The notes: generated by a model from the sequence alone, not told the origin. Counted from the first letter of the stretch, positions 32,932 to 42,000 are shown. The stretch: 64,000 bases of DNA from Virgibacillus_F necropolis_A (GCF_044793635.1 NZ_CP084992.1:124001-188000), one strand, 5' to 3'. Numbers and translations: made by a program.

Positions 32932-34152
32932 GTGATTGAAAAACATACATGTAAAAATGGTTTGCGTATTGTACAGGAAAAAGTTCCTGCTGTAAGATCA
33001 GTAACAATTGGTGTCTGGGTACTAACCGGATCGCGAAATGAAACGGATAAGAATAATGGAATTTCTCACTTCCTTGAGCATATGTTTTTTAAAGGAACTG
33101 AGACCCGTTCGGCAAAAGATATCGCTGAAGCTTTTGATGCTATTGGTGGTCAGGTAAATGCATTCACCTCGAAAGAATATACTTGTTTTTATGCAAAGGT
33201 TTTAGATAATCATAAAGAATATGCGCTAGAGATTCTGTCTGACATGTTCTTCAATTCTTCTTTTGATGAAGAGGAAATGGAACGAGAGAAAAAGGTTGTA
33301 TTAGAAGAAATTAAAATGTATGAGGATACACCGGATGATATAGTTCACGATCTTTTATCACGTGCATCGTATGGCGATCATCCACTAGGCTATCCAATCC
33401 TAGGAACGGAAAACCATTTAAAATCTTTTAACCCTGATACACTAAGAGGTTATATAGCTGATCGTTATACACCGGATAATGTGGTAGTGTCAGTAGCAGG
33501 GAACGTGGATGAGCCCTTTATTAGTAAAGTAGAATCACTTTTTGGGAATTTTGAATCGAATAAAAAACATGAGTCTTTAGTAAAACCTGTATTTCATGCA
33601 AATAACATGGAACGTAATAAAGAGACTGAACAAGCACATTTATGTATCGGGTATGATGGATTGCCAGTTGGCGATGAACTTACATATAGTTTAGTCATTA
33701 TGAACAATGTGTTGGGCGGAAGTATGAGTTCACGACTATTTCAGGATGTCAGGGAGCAAAAAGGTTTAGCATACGCAGTGTTTTCCTATCATTCATCTTT
33801 CTTAGATAATGGACTTCTGACGATATATGCTGGTACAGGTAATGAGCAGCTGCCATTATTACGGGAAACGATTTCAAGTACCGTAAACGAACTTATTTCA
33901 AACGGACTTACTGACAAGGAATTAACAAATAGTAAAGAACAATTGAAAGGGAATTTAATGTTAAGCCTTGAAAGTACGAATAGTCGTATGAGCAGAAATG
34001 GAAGAAATGAGTTAATGCTTAAACGCCATCGTACAATGGATGACATGATAAAAGAAATTGATGCTGTTGATCATGGAACGATTCAAACTGTAATCGAAAC
34101 TATTTTTAAATCAAAATCATCGACAGCTCTAATCGCTCCAAAATCAAATTAA
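32932..34152 (+). CDS. mlpA: M16-family zinc peptidase MlpA (YmxG)
   Basis: A processing-peptidase-like M16 protein of 406 residues. The inverted zinc motif HFLEH lies near residues 46-50 (GISHFLEHMFFKGT) and the distal Glu region (EREKKVVLEEIKMYED) is about 75 residues later. It is syntenic with B. subtilis ymxG/mlpA. The start is GTG 32932 with AGGAGG upstream. A good terminator follows. Confidence 0.93.
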   Translation: MIEKHTCKNGLRIVQEKVPAVRSVTIGVWVLTGSRNETDKNNGISHFLEHMFFKGTETRSAKDIAEAFDAIGGQVNAFTSKEYTCFYAKVLDNHKEYALEILSDMFFNSSFDEEEMEREKKVVLEEIKMYEDTPDDIVHDLLSRASYGDHPLGYPILGTENHLKSFNPDTLRGYIADRYTPDNVVVSVAGNVDEPFISKVESLFGNFESNKKHESLVKPVFHANNMERNKETEQAHLCIGYDGLPVGDELTYSLVIMNNVLGGSMSSRLFQDVREQKGLAYAVFSYHSSFLDNGLLTIYAGTGNEQLPLLRETISSTVNELISNGLTDKELTNSKEQLKGNLMLSLESTNSRMSRNGRNELMLKRHRTMDDMIKEIDAVDHGTIQTVIETIFKSKSSTALIAPKSN

Positions 34153-34161
34153 TAACGATAA

Positions 34162-34193
34162 ACAACCTATGTCATTGACATAGGTTGTTTTTT
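34162..34193 (+). terminator. Intrinsic terminator of mlpA
   Basis: ACAACCTATG pairs perfectly with CATAGGTTGT, followed by TTTTTT. Confidence 0.92.
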
Positions 34194-34242
34194 AATACAT
34201 ATATTTATAATACGTTCATTTTATTAAAATGAGGTGAGTAGG

Positions 34243-34476
34243 ATGCGTTATAAAGATATAAGTGGGAAAGAAATTGTTAATGTTAGCCATGGTTCGAGGC
34301 TCGGTGTTCTAGGTGCAACCGATTTAGAAATTGATGAAAAAACGGGTCAAATCAGATCATTCATTATTCCCAACTACAAATGGTTTGGCTTAAAAAAAGA
34401 AGGTGCAGAAACGAAAATTCATTGGAAATCAATAAAAAAAATCGGAGAGGATATGATTATGATTGAAACCGAGTAA
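34243..34476 (+). CDS. ymxH: YlmC/YmxH family PRC-barrel protein
   Basis: A 77-residue protein with the PRC-barrel-like fold pattern of the YlmC/YmxH sporulation-associated family (MRYKDISGKEIVNVSHGSRLG; IHWKSIKKIGEDMIMIE). ATG 34243 follows GAGGTGAG; a GTG at 34234 is within the ribosome site. It sits alone between two terminators, upstream of dpaA as in B. subtilis. Molecular function is unknown. Confidence 0.88.
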   Translation: MRYKDISGKEIVNVSHGSRLGVLGATDLEIDEKTGQIRSFIIPNYKWFGLKKEGAETKIHWKSIKKIGEDMIMIETE

Positions 34477-34506
34477 GAACCTTAATATGTAAGGAAACTA
34501 ACTGCT

Positions 34507-34537
34507 GGCTAGTATCTAGAGATACTAGCCTTTTTTT
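34507..34537 (+). terminator. Intrinsic terminator of ymxH
   Basis: GGCTAGTATC pairs perfectly with GATACTAGCC across TAGA, followed by TTTTTTT. Confidence 0.95.
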
Positions 34538-34559
34538 ATTTTTCTCTTTTCTATTACTC

Positions 34560-34586
34560 ACTTACCTCAGTGAAACACATAAGCTA
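34560..34586 (+). promoter_or_regulatory. SigmaK-type promoter for dpaA-dpaB
   Basis: AC at 34560-34561, a 16-base spacer and CATAAGCTA at 34578-34586 match the SigmaK consensus (AC, 16-17 bases, CATAnnnTA) completely. The site lies directly after a terminator and about 55 bases before dpaA. Dipicolinate synthase is a mother-cell SigmaK product in B. subtilis. Confidence 0.75.
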
Positions 34587-34639
34587 TAAGGAAATGATTT
34601 CAAAAAAGGATTTTGTATAGCAAGGAGTGCATAACGCAT

Positions 34640-35524
34640 ATGGGTTATTTAATAGCTGTAATAGGTGGGGATGCCAGATATATCGAATTAATACGGCAAT
34701 TACAACAACTCGACAATACCACTATTTGCTTAATCGGATTTGATAAATTAGACCAAGGTTACACCGGGTTAAAGCAAATGGAGTTTTCTGAATTAGAGCC
34801 GGATCAATTAGATATGGTTATTCTACCTGTCACAGGAACAGACCAGGATGGGATGATTAATCCTGTTTTTTCTGACCAACCGATTCACTTAACAAAAGAA
34901 TGGGTTCAGCAATTAAAAAGTACGGTTTCAATTTTTACTGGAATCGCAAATGATTATTTAACATCTATTACTTCTGATGCGAATCGCCGGTTAGTTAAGT
35001 TATTTGACAGAGATGATATTGCAGTTTATAACTCTATTCCAACCGCTGAAGGAACAATCATGATGGTAATTGAACATACTGATTTTACAATCCATTCCTC
35101 GAATGTTCTTGTAGTTGGTTATGGTCGAGTAGGTAAAACAATTGCTAATAAATTCTCTGCCCTTGGTGCGAAGGTTTCGGTGTGTGCTAGAAAAACTGAA
35201 GACTTGGCACGTATTACTGAGATGGGGTTTCAAGCCATTCCATTCAATCAACTTTCCAGTAATACGGTTGATTGTGACATATTAATTAATACCATACCTA
35301 CCCGTGTAATTACGAAAGAGTCTATTCAATATTTACCATCACATGGATTAATCATTGATCTAGCATCTAAACCAGGTGGAACTGACTTTGAATATGCAAA
35401 GCAACGGGGAATTCAAGCAATCTTGGCTAAAAGTTTACCTAGTATTGTTGCACCTAAAACAGCAGGTAGAATTTTAGCAGATGTAATTAAACAGTTTATT
35501 ACTAGCAAGGAGGAAACAGAATGA
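34640..35524 (+). CDS. dpaA: Dipicolinate synthase subunit A
   Basis: DpaA (SpoVFA) with DpaB converts dihydrodipicolinate to dipicolinic acid in the mother cell; the product is loaded into the spore core. The protein begins MGYLIAVIGGDARYIELIRQL and has a second Rossmann glycine motif (VVGYGRVGKTIANKF near residue 160), LVKLFDRDDIAVYNSIP and DLASKPGGTDF. ATG 34640 gives 294 residues with AAGGAG 12 bases upstream, which is a little long. The stop overlaps the dpaB start. Confidence 0.95.
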   Translation: MGYLIAVIGGDARYIELIRQLQQLDNTTICLIGFDKLDQGYTGLKQMEFSELEPDQLDMVILPVTGTDQDGMINPVFSDQPIHLTKEWVQQLKSTVSIFTGIANDYLTSITSDANRRLVKLFDRDDIAVYNSIPTAEGTIMMVIEHTDFTIHSSNVLVVGYGRVGKTIANKFSALGAKVSVCARKTEDLARITEMGFQAIPFNQLSSNTVDCDILINTIPTRVITKESIQYLPSHGLIIDLASKPGGTDFEYAKQRGIQAILAKSLPSIVAPKTAGRILADVIKQFITSKEETE

Positions 35525-36126
35525 CCTTAGAGGGTAAACGAATTGGATTTGGAATTACAGGTTCACACTGCACATATGATCAAGTTTTTCCGCAACTTGA
35601 GAGATTAATGAAAGAGAAAGCAGAGGTTGTACCAATTGTAACGTATACGGTTCGAAGTACAGATACAAAGTTTGGTAAGGCTGAGGACCATATTGAAAAA
35701 ATCGAATCCATAACTGGTAAGCGGGTAATTTCCACAATGCCAGAAGCCGAACCACTAGGACCAAAGGAACCACTAGACTGTATGGTTATTGCTCCACTAA
35801 CAGGTAATTCAATGAGTAAATTTGCGAATGCACTTACAGATTCCCCAGTATTAATGGCAGCAAAAGCAACGATGAGAAACGGGAAACCAGTAGTACTAGG
35901 TATTTCCACAAATGATGCATTAGGACTTAATGGAGTTAATCTAATGCGGTTAATGGCTAGTAAATATATTTACTTCATTCCTTATGGGCAGGATGATCCT
36001 TTTAAAAAGCCAAATTCACTCGTGGCACATATGGATTTGCTAGCTGATACCATTGAATCCGCCTTGCTGTTTGAACAAATTCAGCCGGTTATTATTCCCT
36101 ACCAAAATAATGACGGTAAAGATTAA
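35521..36126 (+). CDS. dpaB: Dipicolinate synthase subunit B
   Basis: DpaB (SpoVFB) is a flavoprotein-like subunit of dipicolinate synthase. The 201-residue protein has the family pattern GFGITGSHCTYDQVFPQL, PLTGNSMSKFANALTDSPVLMAAKA and LLADTIE. It overlaps dpaA by 4 bases (ATGA). In B. subtilis asd follows; here the next full gene is dapG, 77 bases away. Confidence 0.95.
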   Translation: MTLEGKRIGFGITGSHCTYDQVFPQLERLMKEKAEVVPIVTYTVRSTDTKFGKAEDHIEKIESITGKRVISTMPEAEPLGPKEPLDCMVIAPLTGNSMSKFANALTDSPVLMAAKATMRNGKPVVLGISTNDALGLNGVNLMRLMASKYIYFIPYGQDDPFKKPNSLVAHMDLLADTIESALLFEQIQPVIIPYQNNDGKD

Positions 36127-36128
36127 GA

Positions 36129-36188
36129 ATGCTCTCAGAAACATATAGACAAATCGCACAGCGATTAATAAAAAATAAAAGGTTGTAA
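36129..36188 (+). other. 19-codon frame in the asd slot; possible remnant
   Basis: ATG to TAA encodes a 19-residue peptide ending YRQIAQRLIKNKRL. There is no ribosome site. The end vaguely recalls the C-terminus of Bacillus aspartate-semialdehyde dehydrogenase (VQIAESLKKLNLV), the gene normally found here. The similarity is short and may be chance. Confidence 0.2.
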
Positions 36189-36203
36189 AGTGGGGGTATT
36201 TTA

Positions 36204-37427
36204 ATGGCAATTTTAGTTCAAAAATTTGGAGGTACCTCATTACAATCACCAGCTAGTATCTCGAAGGTCATTTCCCATATTAAACATGCTAAGGAAGAGA
36301 ACTACAAATTAGTAGTCGTTGTTTCAGCGTTGGGGCGGATGCCGGATCCTTATGCAACAGATACGTTATTAAGTCTAATTGATAGGTCAACCCCATTACA
36401 CGCGAAACGGGAAACCGATTTATTAATGTCATGTGGGGAAACAATTGCTAGTGTGGTTTTGTCAAATGAGTTGCAGAATAACGATATACAATCCATTGCA
36501 CTTACAGGTGGTCAAGCGGGCATTATTACGACCTCAGATTTTACGCAAGCTAAAATAAAAAGTGTGAATACTACCCGTTTATTAGAAGAATTAGATAATT
36601 ATGATGTAGTGGTAGTTGCAGGATTTCAAGGACAAACGTCTACAGGAGAGATTACTACAATTGGCAGGGGTGGCAGTGACACAACTGCCGCCGCTATCGG
36701 GGTAGCACTTAACGCAGAAAAAGTTGAAATTTTTTCGGATGTTAATGGAATCATGACAGCGGATCCGCGAATGGTAAAATCCGCCAGGCAATTAAAAATT
36801 GTAACATATACGGAAATTTGTAATTTGGCTTATCAAGGTGCGAAGGTAGTTCATCCAAGAGCAATTGAACTTGTTATGCAAGCTAATATACCTTTACATG
36901 TGCGTTCTACCTATTCAACAGAAACAGGTACATTGGTGACAAATTCAAGCATCAAAGAAATACCGGATCAATTAATTACAGGTATTGCGCATATGTCATC
37001 CATTACCCAAATTAAAATTACGAATAGGGAGGAAATGCATCGTCTTCATTCAGAAGTTTTCAAGGTACTAGCAGATGCAGGTATTTCAGTTGATTTTATT
37101 AGTATATCTCCAACTGGTTTGCTTTTCACCGTCCCGGAGGATTATACACAAACTGCAGTGGACCTCATAACAAATTTAAGTTTTCACCCACAAGTAACAA
37201 AGAGTTGTGCAAAGGTATCAGTTGTCGGAGGTGGCATGATGGGAGTTCCTGGTGTTGCATCGAAAATCGTGCAGGCACTTACTGAAAAGGGAATTCAAAT
37301 CTTACAATCGGCAGACAGTCATACAACCATTTGGGTATTAATTCACGAGAAGGACATCAAGGGTGCGGTTAATGCATTGCACGATACATTTCAATTGAGT
37401 CAAGTGATTGATCAAGGTATAAAGTAG
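36204..37427 (+). CDS. dapG: Aspartate kinase I (DapG)
   Basis: DapG phosphorylates aspartate, the first step to diaminopimelate and dipicolinate. The 407-residue protein has the N-terminal kinase motif VQKFGGTSL, the GRGGSDTTAAAIGVALNAEKVEIFSDVNGI segment in two parts (substrate and nucleotide site) and two C-terminal ACT domains (about 265-400). Isozyme assignment rests on its place before dapA, as in B. subtilis. GGGGGT precedes ATG 36204. The asd gene for the following enzymatic step is not in this cluster. Confidence 0.93.
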   Translation: MAILVQKFGGTSLQSPASISKVISHIKHAKEENYKLVVVVSALGRMPDPYATDTLLSLIDRSTPLHAKRETDLLMSCGETIASVVLSNELQNNDIQSIALTGGQAGIITTSDFTQAKIKSVNTTRLLEELDNYDVVVVAGFQGQTSTGEITTIGRGGSDTTAAAIGVALNAEKVEIFSDVNGIMTADPRMVKSARQLKIVTYTEICNLAYQGAKVVHPRAIELVMQANIPLHVRSTYSTETGTLVTNSSIKEIPDQLITGIAHMSSITQIKITNREEMHRLHSEVFKVLADAGISVDFISISPTGLLFTVPEDYTQTAVDLITNLSFHPQVTKSCAKVSVVGGGMMGVPGVASKIVQALTEKGIQILQSADSHTTIWVLIHEKDIKGAVNALHDTFQLSQVIDQGIK

Positions 37428-37457
37428 AATTTTTAATGAAAGAAAAGGTGATGATCA

Positions 37458-38327
37458 ATGAATTTTGGCAGCGTACTAACGGCAATGGTAACTCCATTTA
37501 ATCAGCAAGGTGATATAGACTACAAAGAAGTTACAAACCTAGTTGAATATTTAGTGAAAAATGGAACGGAAGGGCTGGTAGTAGCTGGAACAACTGGGGA
37601 ATCACCTACGTTGTCCTCAGAAGAAAAGGTTGCATTATTCACCCACGTTGTGAAAATTGTCAATAAACGTATACCAGTGATTGCAGGGACAGGAAGTAAT
37701 AATACAGCAGGGTCAATAGCATTGACGAAACAAGCAGAATCAAGCGGCGTTGATGCGATCATGCTGGTTACACCATATTATAATAAACCAAGCCAAAAGG
37801 GACTATATCAACATTTTTCACAAATTGCGAATGCAACGAAACTACCTGTTATGCTTTATAACATTCCTGGTAGGTCTGTTGTAAATATGACTGCAGATAC
37901 AATTATTAAACTTAGTCAAATTGAAAATATTGTTTCTGTAAAAGAAGCTAGCGGTGATCTAGATCAAGCTTCTACAATCATTGAAAACACTTCTACTGAT
38001 TTTAGTGTATATAGTGGTGACGATGGGTTAACATTACCGATGCTTTCAATTGGAGCTGAAGGAATTGTTTCTGTCGCTTCGCACATAATCGGAAGGGAAT
38101 TAAGACAAATGGTTCGCGTATTTAAACAAGGAAATGTAAAAGAAGCCGCAGCACTTCACAGAAGGCTACTTCCTGTTATGAACGGGTTGTTTTCTTATCC
38201 ATCTCCAACACCGGTAAAATATGCATTGCTTCAAAAAGGAATTAATTGTGGTGGTGTTCGATTACCACTTGTTTCACTTTCTAAAGAAGAACAATTAGTA
38301 ATTAACGAAATAGTAAAGGAATTATAA
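37458..38327 (+). CDS. dapA: 4-hydroxy-tetrahydrodipicolinate synthase
   Basis: DapA condenses aspartate semialdehyde with pyruvate. The 289-residue TIM-barrel protein has GTTGESPTLS, the Tyr-containing PYYNKPSQKGLYQHF and the Schiff-base Lys in SVKEASGDLDQ (near residue 161). ATG 37458 follows AAAGGTGATG. It provides the precursor for both cell-wall diaminopimelate and DpaAB-made dipicolinate. A terminator follows. Confidence 0.96.
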   Translation: MNFGSVLTAMVTPFNQQGDIDYKEVTNLVEYLVKNGTEGLVVAGTTGESPTLSSEEKVALFTHVVKIVNKRIPVIAGTGSNNTAGSIALTKQAESSGVDAIMLVTPYYNKPSQKGLYQHFSQIANATKLPVMLYNIPGRSVVNMTADTIIKLSQIENIVSVKEASGDLDQASTIIENTSTDFSVYSGDDGLTLPMLSIGAEGIVSVASHIIGRELRQMVRVFKQGNVKEAAALHRRLLPVMNGLFSYPSPTPVKYALLQKGINCGGVRLPLVSLSKEEQLVINEIVKEL

Positions 38328-38331
38328 GCTG

Positions 38332-38356
38332 CCAACAAATTGTTGGTGGTTTTTTT
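38332..38356 (+). terminator. Terminator of dapA
   Basis: CCAACA pairs with TGTTGG across AAT, followed after TGG by TTTTTTT. The stem is short but well placed. Confidence 0.65.
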
Positions 38357-38415
38357 AATAGTAAAGAAAATATAAAATGTGTACCTTGAATTTCTTGGCA
38401 ACCATGCTGGGCCAT

Positions 38416-38632
38416 GTCCAGCTCCAGCGCCCAGCGACTATTGGATTTCCTTTACCTCCTTACGATAACAGTTCGACATAGTCGAACGTCCTTAATCGCT
38501 TACGCTTATCGTGTTTCCTTTATCTCAATGGAAGGAGGTTCGATTAAAACCGCCACAAAGCATGAGCAACATCGAACTACCCACGTTGCGTGGGCACAAT
38601 CCATACGTCGCTAAACGAGCGCTTGCGCTTTT
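38416..38632 (-). repeat. Large element B variant in the rnjB slot
   Basis: The arms match element B (GTCCAGCTCCAGCGCCCAGCGACTA at the left; CGTCGCTAAACGAGCGCTTGCGC at the right), but the core is about 170 bases and unrelated to the others. It contains several hairpins: GTTCGACATAGTCGAAC, CCCACGTTGCGTGGG, GGTTCGAT with ATCGAAC and TGGAT with ATCCA. No coding frame is credible. The 38328-38701 spacer holds only this, the dapA terminator and the tepA ribosome site. Confidence 0.75.
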
Positions 38633-38701
38633 GTACATAGAAAAACCTTCATTTGTTCATACTATTTCTTAGTAGGATTAAAACAAGAGGAGTGTCTGTA
38701 T

Positions 38702-39430
38702 ATGAACAATGAAACATCAACTGAAAAAGATAAAAATCAACAAGATGATAACAAATCATCCTTAGTGGATAAAATACAACAACTAGGTCAATCGAATGTT
38801 CCACAAGTCCCAGATTCAAATGTTCATGTTCTTACAATTATTGGTCAAGTGGAAGGACACGTTCAATTGCCACCACAAAATAAAACAACTAAATACGAAC
38901 ATATCATTCCACAATTAATTGCGATTGAACAAAACCCAAAGATTGAAGGGGTTGTAATTTTACTGAATACTGTTGGTGGTGATGTTGAAGCAGGGCTTGC
39001 AATATCCGAAATGATTGCTTCTTTATCAAAGCCTACCGTATCAATCGTATTAGGTGGTGGACATTCAATTGGCGTTCCAATAGCGGTTGCTACAAACCAT
39101 TCGTATATCGTTCCAACTGCTACCATGATTATTCACCCGATTCGTTTAACAGGAATGGTAATTGGTGCACCACAAACCTTCGAATACCTGGAAAAAATGC
39201 AGGACAGGGTAGTTGACTTCGTAATAAATCATTCAAATATTAAAGAAGAGAAATTTAATGAGCTCATGTTTGCGAAAGGTAATTTATCCAGAGATATAGG
39301 TTCGAAATTGGTGGGTATTGATGCAGTACAAAATGGATTAATTGATGCTGTCGGTGGTGTTAAGGAAGCAATGGGAAAGGTAAATGAACTTATTGGTAAG
39401 TCTAAATTAAATGATGGCTCTACTGAGTAA
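38702..39430 (+). CDS. tepA: ClpP-like translocation-enhancing protease TepA
   Basis: A 242-residue ClpP-fold serine peptidase of the TepA/YmfB family. The nucleophile Ser lies in LGGGHSIGVPIAV and a His in TMIIHPIRLTGMVIG; a GDVEAGLAISEMI segment marks the oligomer-forming region. B. subtilis TepA has been linked to protein translocation and to degradation of spore proteins during germination. The first 40 residues are polar and low complexity. GAGGAG precedes ATG 38702. The usual small ylzJ gene that follows it in B. subtilis is not seen. Confidence 0.92.
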   Translation: MNNETSTEKDKNQQDDNKSSLVDKIQQLGQSNVPQVPDSNVHVLTIIGQVEGHVQLPPQNKTTKYEHIIPQLIAIEQNPKIEGVVILLNTVGGDVEAGLAISEMIASLSKPTVSIVLGGGHSIGVPIAVATNHSYIVPTATMIIHPIRLTGMVIGAPQTFEYLEKMQDRVVDFVINHSNIKEEKFNELMFAKGNLSRDIGSKLVGIDAVQNGLIDAVGGVKEAMGKVNELIGKSKLNDGSTE

Positions 39431-39485
39431 AATACGGTTCAAAATTGCTAATAAATCCGGAAACATTTTAGATAAGAATAAAAAA

Positions 39486-39539
39486 GGTTGGACATTGTAG
39501 GCCTAGCCCAAAAGACCTGATAGATCCACAAGTCTAACC
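39486..39539 (+). terminator. Long imperfect hairpin after tepA
   Basis: GGTTGGAC (39486-39493) pairs with GTCTAACC (39532-39539) with one G-U pair, with inner partial pairing. There is no clean T run, so its role as a terminator is uncertain. The remaining tepA-spoIIIE spacer contains a promoter and a second hairpin. Confidence 0.4.
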
Positions 39540-39592
39540 TGGCTTTATTCTATCATCACATTAAATTTATCTGAGATTCCAGATACAATCTA

Positions 39593-39601
39593 TGCTATAA
39601 T
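39593..39601 (+). promoter_or_regulatory. Extended -10 promoter before spoIIIE
   Basis: TGCTATAAT matches the extended -10 consensus. No clear -35. A hairpin lies between it and spoIIIE. Confidence 0.5.
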
Positions 39602-39631
39602 AGCCTTAGATACATGGATATTATTGTTAAG

Positions 39632-39660
39632 ACCCTTGTCAAAGTTTGTGGCAGGGGTTT
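39632..39660 (+). terminator. Hairpin in the spoIIIE leader
   Basis: ACCCTTG pairs with CAGGGGT (one G-U) and is followed by TTTC. It is downstream of the predicted promoter, so it may attenuate spoIIIE, or it may end transcription from tepA. Confidence 0.45.
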
Positions 39661-39699
39661 CATATTCAGTTATATCTGACGGTATGTGAGGTGAAATAT

Positions 39700-41997
39700 A
39701 TGGCTAAAAAACGAAAAAGAAAGAAAAAGAGTCAGTTAAAGAAACAAGTAAAATATGAATTGCTAGGATTACTGTTTATATTTATTGCTATTTTTGGTAG
39801 CGGAGCTCGCATTATTAGTGATGGAGCAATTCCGGGTATTTTAGAAGGAATATTTCAATTCTTTTTTGGAATTTGGTATTTTATAGCCTCGTTATTGTTA
39901 CTTTTAACAGGTCTATTTTTAATTATTAAGAGAAGGTACCCTGACTTTTCTCATAAGAAGATGATTGGATTTTATATTATATTTATGGGGATTTTACTCT
40001 TAACTCATATTCAAACTTATGAAATGTTACTGTTTAGATCAGAAGATACATCTATCATCCGAGCAACATGGAGTAGATTTTTTACGTATGTAAATGGACC
40101 AGGTGAATTAACGCAAACTGGTGGAGGTATGATTGGAGCAATCATGTTCTCCTTTTGCTATTATTTATTTTCATCGATTGGAGCCAAAATTGTAGCTATC
40201 TTTTCTATAATGATTGGAATCATATTTTTGACGGAGTTCTCCTTAGGTGATTTTTTCGGGAAAATATGGTCAAAAGTGAAAACATTCCTGGAAAATACCA
40301 AAGCGAAAGTGAAAGAAAATAGAAAAATCAAAAATGAAATTGAAGAAAAACCAGTGAGTAAAAAAGAAGAACCACAGCAACCTGAAGTAGACCATGAGGA
40401 ACCTGTCATACAGGATTTCACTGATGTTGCTTACTCTTTTGATCAACCAGAGCAAACTCAAACTGAATCTAAACAACAAAAGAAAGAAAAAACAAATGAA
40501 AACGAAAATGATAATGAAAAAGAAGCAGATTTTATAAACAACATGCCTATGACGGAACCTGAAAACCATGAATATGAATTGCCATCACTTAACTTACTAG
40601 CTGAACCAAAACATAATTCACAACAGCATGAAAGGTCACACATACAAGCCACAGTTAGAAAATTGGAGCGAACATTTACTAGCTTTGGTGTGAAAGCAAA
40701 AATTACAAAGGTTCATGTGGGTCCAGCAGTTACGAAATACGAAGTTTATCCGGAGGCGGGTGTGAAGGTAAGCAAAATTGTGGGTCTTCATGATGACCTA
40801 GCACTTGCTTTAGCTGCGAAGGACATTCGTATTGAGGCACCAATCCCAGGTAAGTCTGCTGTAGGGATCGAAGTTCCTAATACGGAAATAGCAATGGTAT
40901 CCTTGCGTGAAGTAGTTGATACAACATTGACAAAACAATCTTCAAAACTGTTATTTGGTTTAGGACGAGATATATCCGGGGATGCGGTTGTCTCAGAGTT
41001 AAACAAAATGCCACATTTACTAATCGCTGGTGCTACGGGTAGTGGTAAAAGTGTTTGTGTAAATGGGATTATTACTACTATCCTTATGCGAGCTAAACCA
41101 CATGAGGTTAAAATGATGATGATTGATCCGAAAAAAGTTGAGTTGAATGTCTACAATGGAATACCGCATTTACTAGCACCGGTTGTTACGGATCCGAAGA
41201 AAGCATCGAGAGCTTTGAAAAAGGTTGTATCAGAAATGGAAAGAAGATATGAGCTCTTTTCAGACACAGGTACAAGAAATATTGAAGGATACAATGAGTA
41301 TATTCGAAAATATAATCAGACCATAGAGGAAGAGGAGAAACAACCAAATCTTCCTTACATTGTAGTACTCGTCGATGAATTGGCGGATCTAATGATGGTT
41401 GCATCCAGTGATGTGGAAGATGCCATTACTAGATTAGCACAAATGGCACGTGCAGCAGGAATCCATCTTATTATTGCTACACAAAGACCTTCCGTTGATG
41501 TAATTACTGGTGTCATTAAAGCAAACATACCATCAAGAATTGCATTTAGTGTTTCATCACAAACAGATTCAAGAACTATTTTAGATTCTGGTGGGGCTGA
41601 AAAATTATTAGGACGAGGCGATATGTTGTTCATGCCTGTTGGTTCATCCAAACCAACGCGTGTGCAAGGTGCATTTTTATCGGATGAAGAGGTTGAACGA
41701 ATTGTAGATCATTGTATCGAGCAACAAAAAGCATCTTATCAGGAAGAAATGATTCCTGAAGAAAATAGTGAAGTCCAATCTGAAGTTGACGATAAACTAT
41801 ATGATGATGCTGTTCAACTAATAGTAGAAATGCAAACTGCTAGTGTATCTATGCTACAACGTAGATTTAGAATTGGCTATACGAGAGCAGCGCGACTAAT
41901 AGATGCTATGGAAGATAGAGGTATTGTTGGTCCATACGAAGGAAGTAAACCAAGATCAGTACTAATTTCCCAATCATCAGAAGAAAAGCTTTCCTAA
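39700..41997 (+). CDS. spoIIIE: DNA translocase SpoIIIE/FtsK
   Basis: SpoIIIE pumps the chromosome into the forespore and clears trapped DNA at septa. The 765-residue protein has about four N-terminal membrane segments (about 20-170), an acidic, Gln/Glu-rich linker (about 200-300), the motor with Walker A GATGSGKSVCVNG near 442 and Walker B VVLVDELADLMM, and a C-terminal gamma winged helix (MLQRRFRIGYTRAARLIDAME) for SRS sequence recognition. ATG 39700 follows GTGAGGTG; earlier in-frame starts would include the leader hairpin. Confidence 0.96.
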   Translation: MAKKRKRKKKSQLKKQVKYELLGLLFIFIAIFGSGARIISDGAIPGILEGIFQFFFGIWYFIASLLLLLTGLFLIIKRRYPDFSHKKMIGFYIIFMGILLLTHIQTYEMLLFRSEDTSIIRATWSRFFTYVNGPGELTQTGGGMIGAIMFSFCYYLFSSIGAKIVAIFSIMIGIIFLTEFSLGDFFGKIWSKVKTFLENTKAKVKENRKIKNEIEEKPVSKKEEPQQPEVDHEEPVIQDFTDVAYSFDQPEQTQTESKQQKKEKTNENENDNEKEADFINNMPMTEPENHEYELPSLNLLAEPKHNSQQHERSHIQATVRKLERTFTSFGVKAKITKVHVGPAVTKYEVYPEAGVKVSKIVGLHDDLALALAAKDIRIEAPIPGKSAVGIEVPNTEIAMVSLREVVDTTLTKQSSKLLFGLGRDISGDAVVSELNKMPHLLIAGATGSGKSVCVNGIITTILMRAKPHEVKMMMIDPKKVELNVYNGIPHLLAPVVTDPKKASRALKKVVSEMERRYELFSDTGTRNIEGYNEYIRKYNQTIEEEEKQPNLPYIVVLVDELADLMMVASSDVEDAITRLAQMARAAGIHLIIATQRPSVDVITGVIKANIPSRIAFSVSSQTDSRTILDSGGAEKLLGRGDMLFMPVGSSKPTRVQGAFLSDEEVERIVDHCIEQQKASYQEEMIPEENSEVQSEVDDKLYDDAVQLIVEMQTASVSMLQRRFRIGYTRAARLIDAMEDRGIVGPYEGSKPRSVLISQSSEEKLS

Positions 41998-42000
41998 ATT

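Noticed and set aside
38414..38614. 66-codon plus-strand frame in the rnjB slot
   Set aside because: It runs through the palindromic repeat, has no ribosome site and no resemblance to RNase J.
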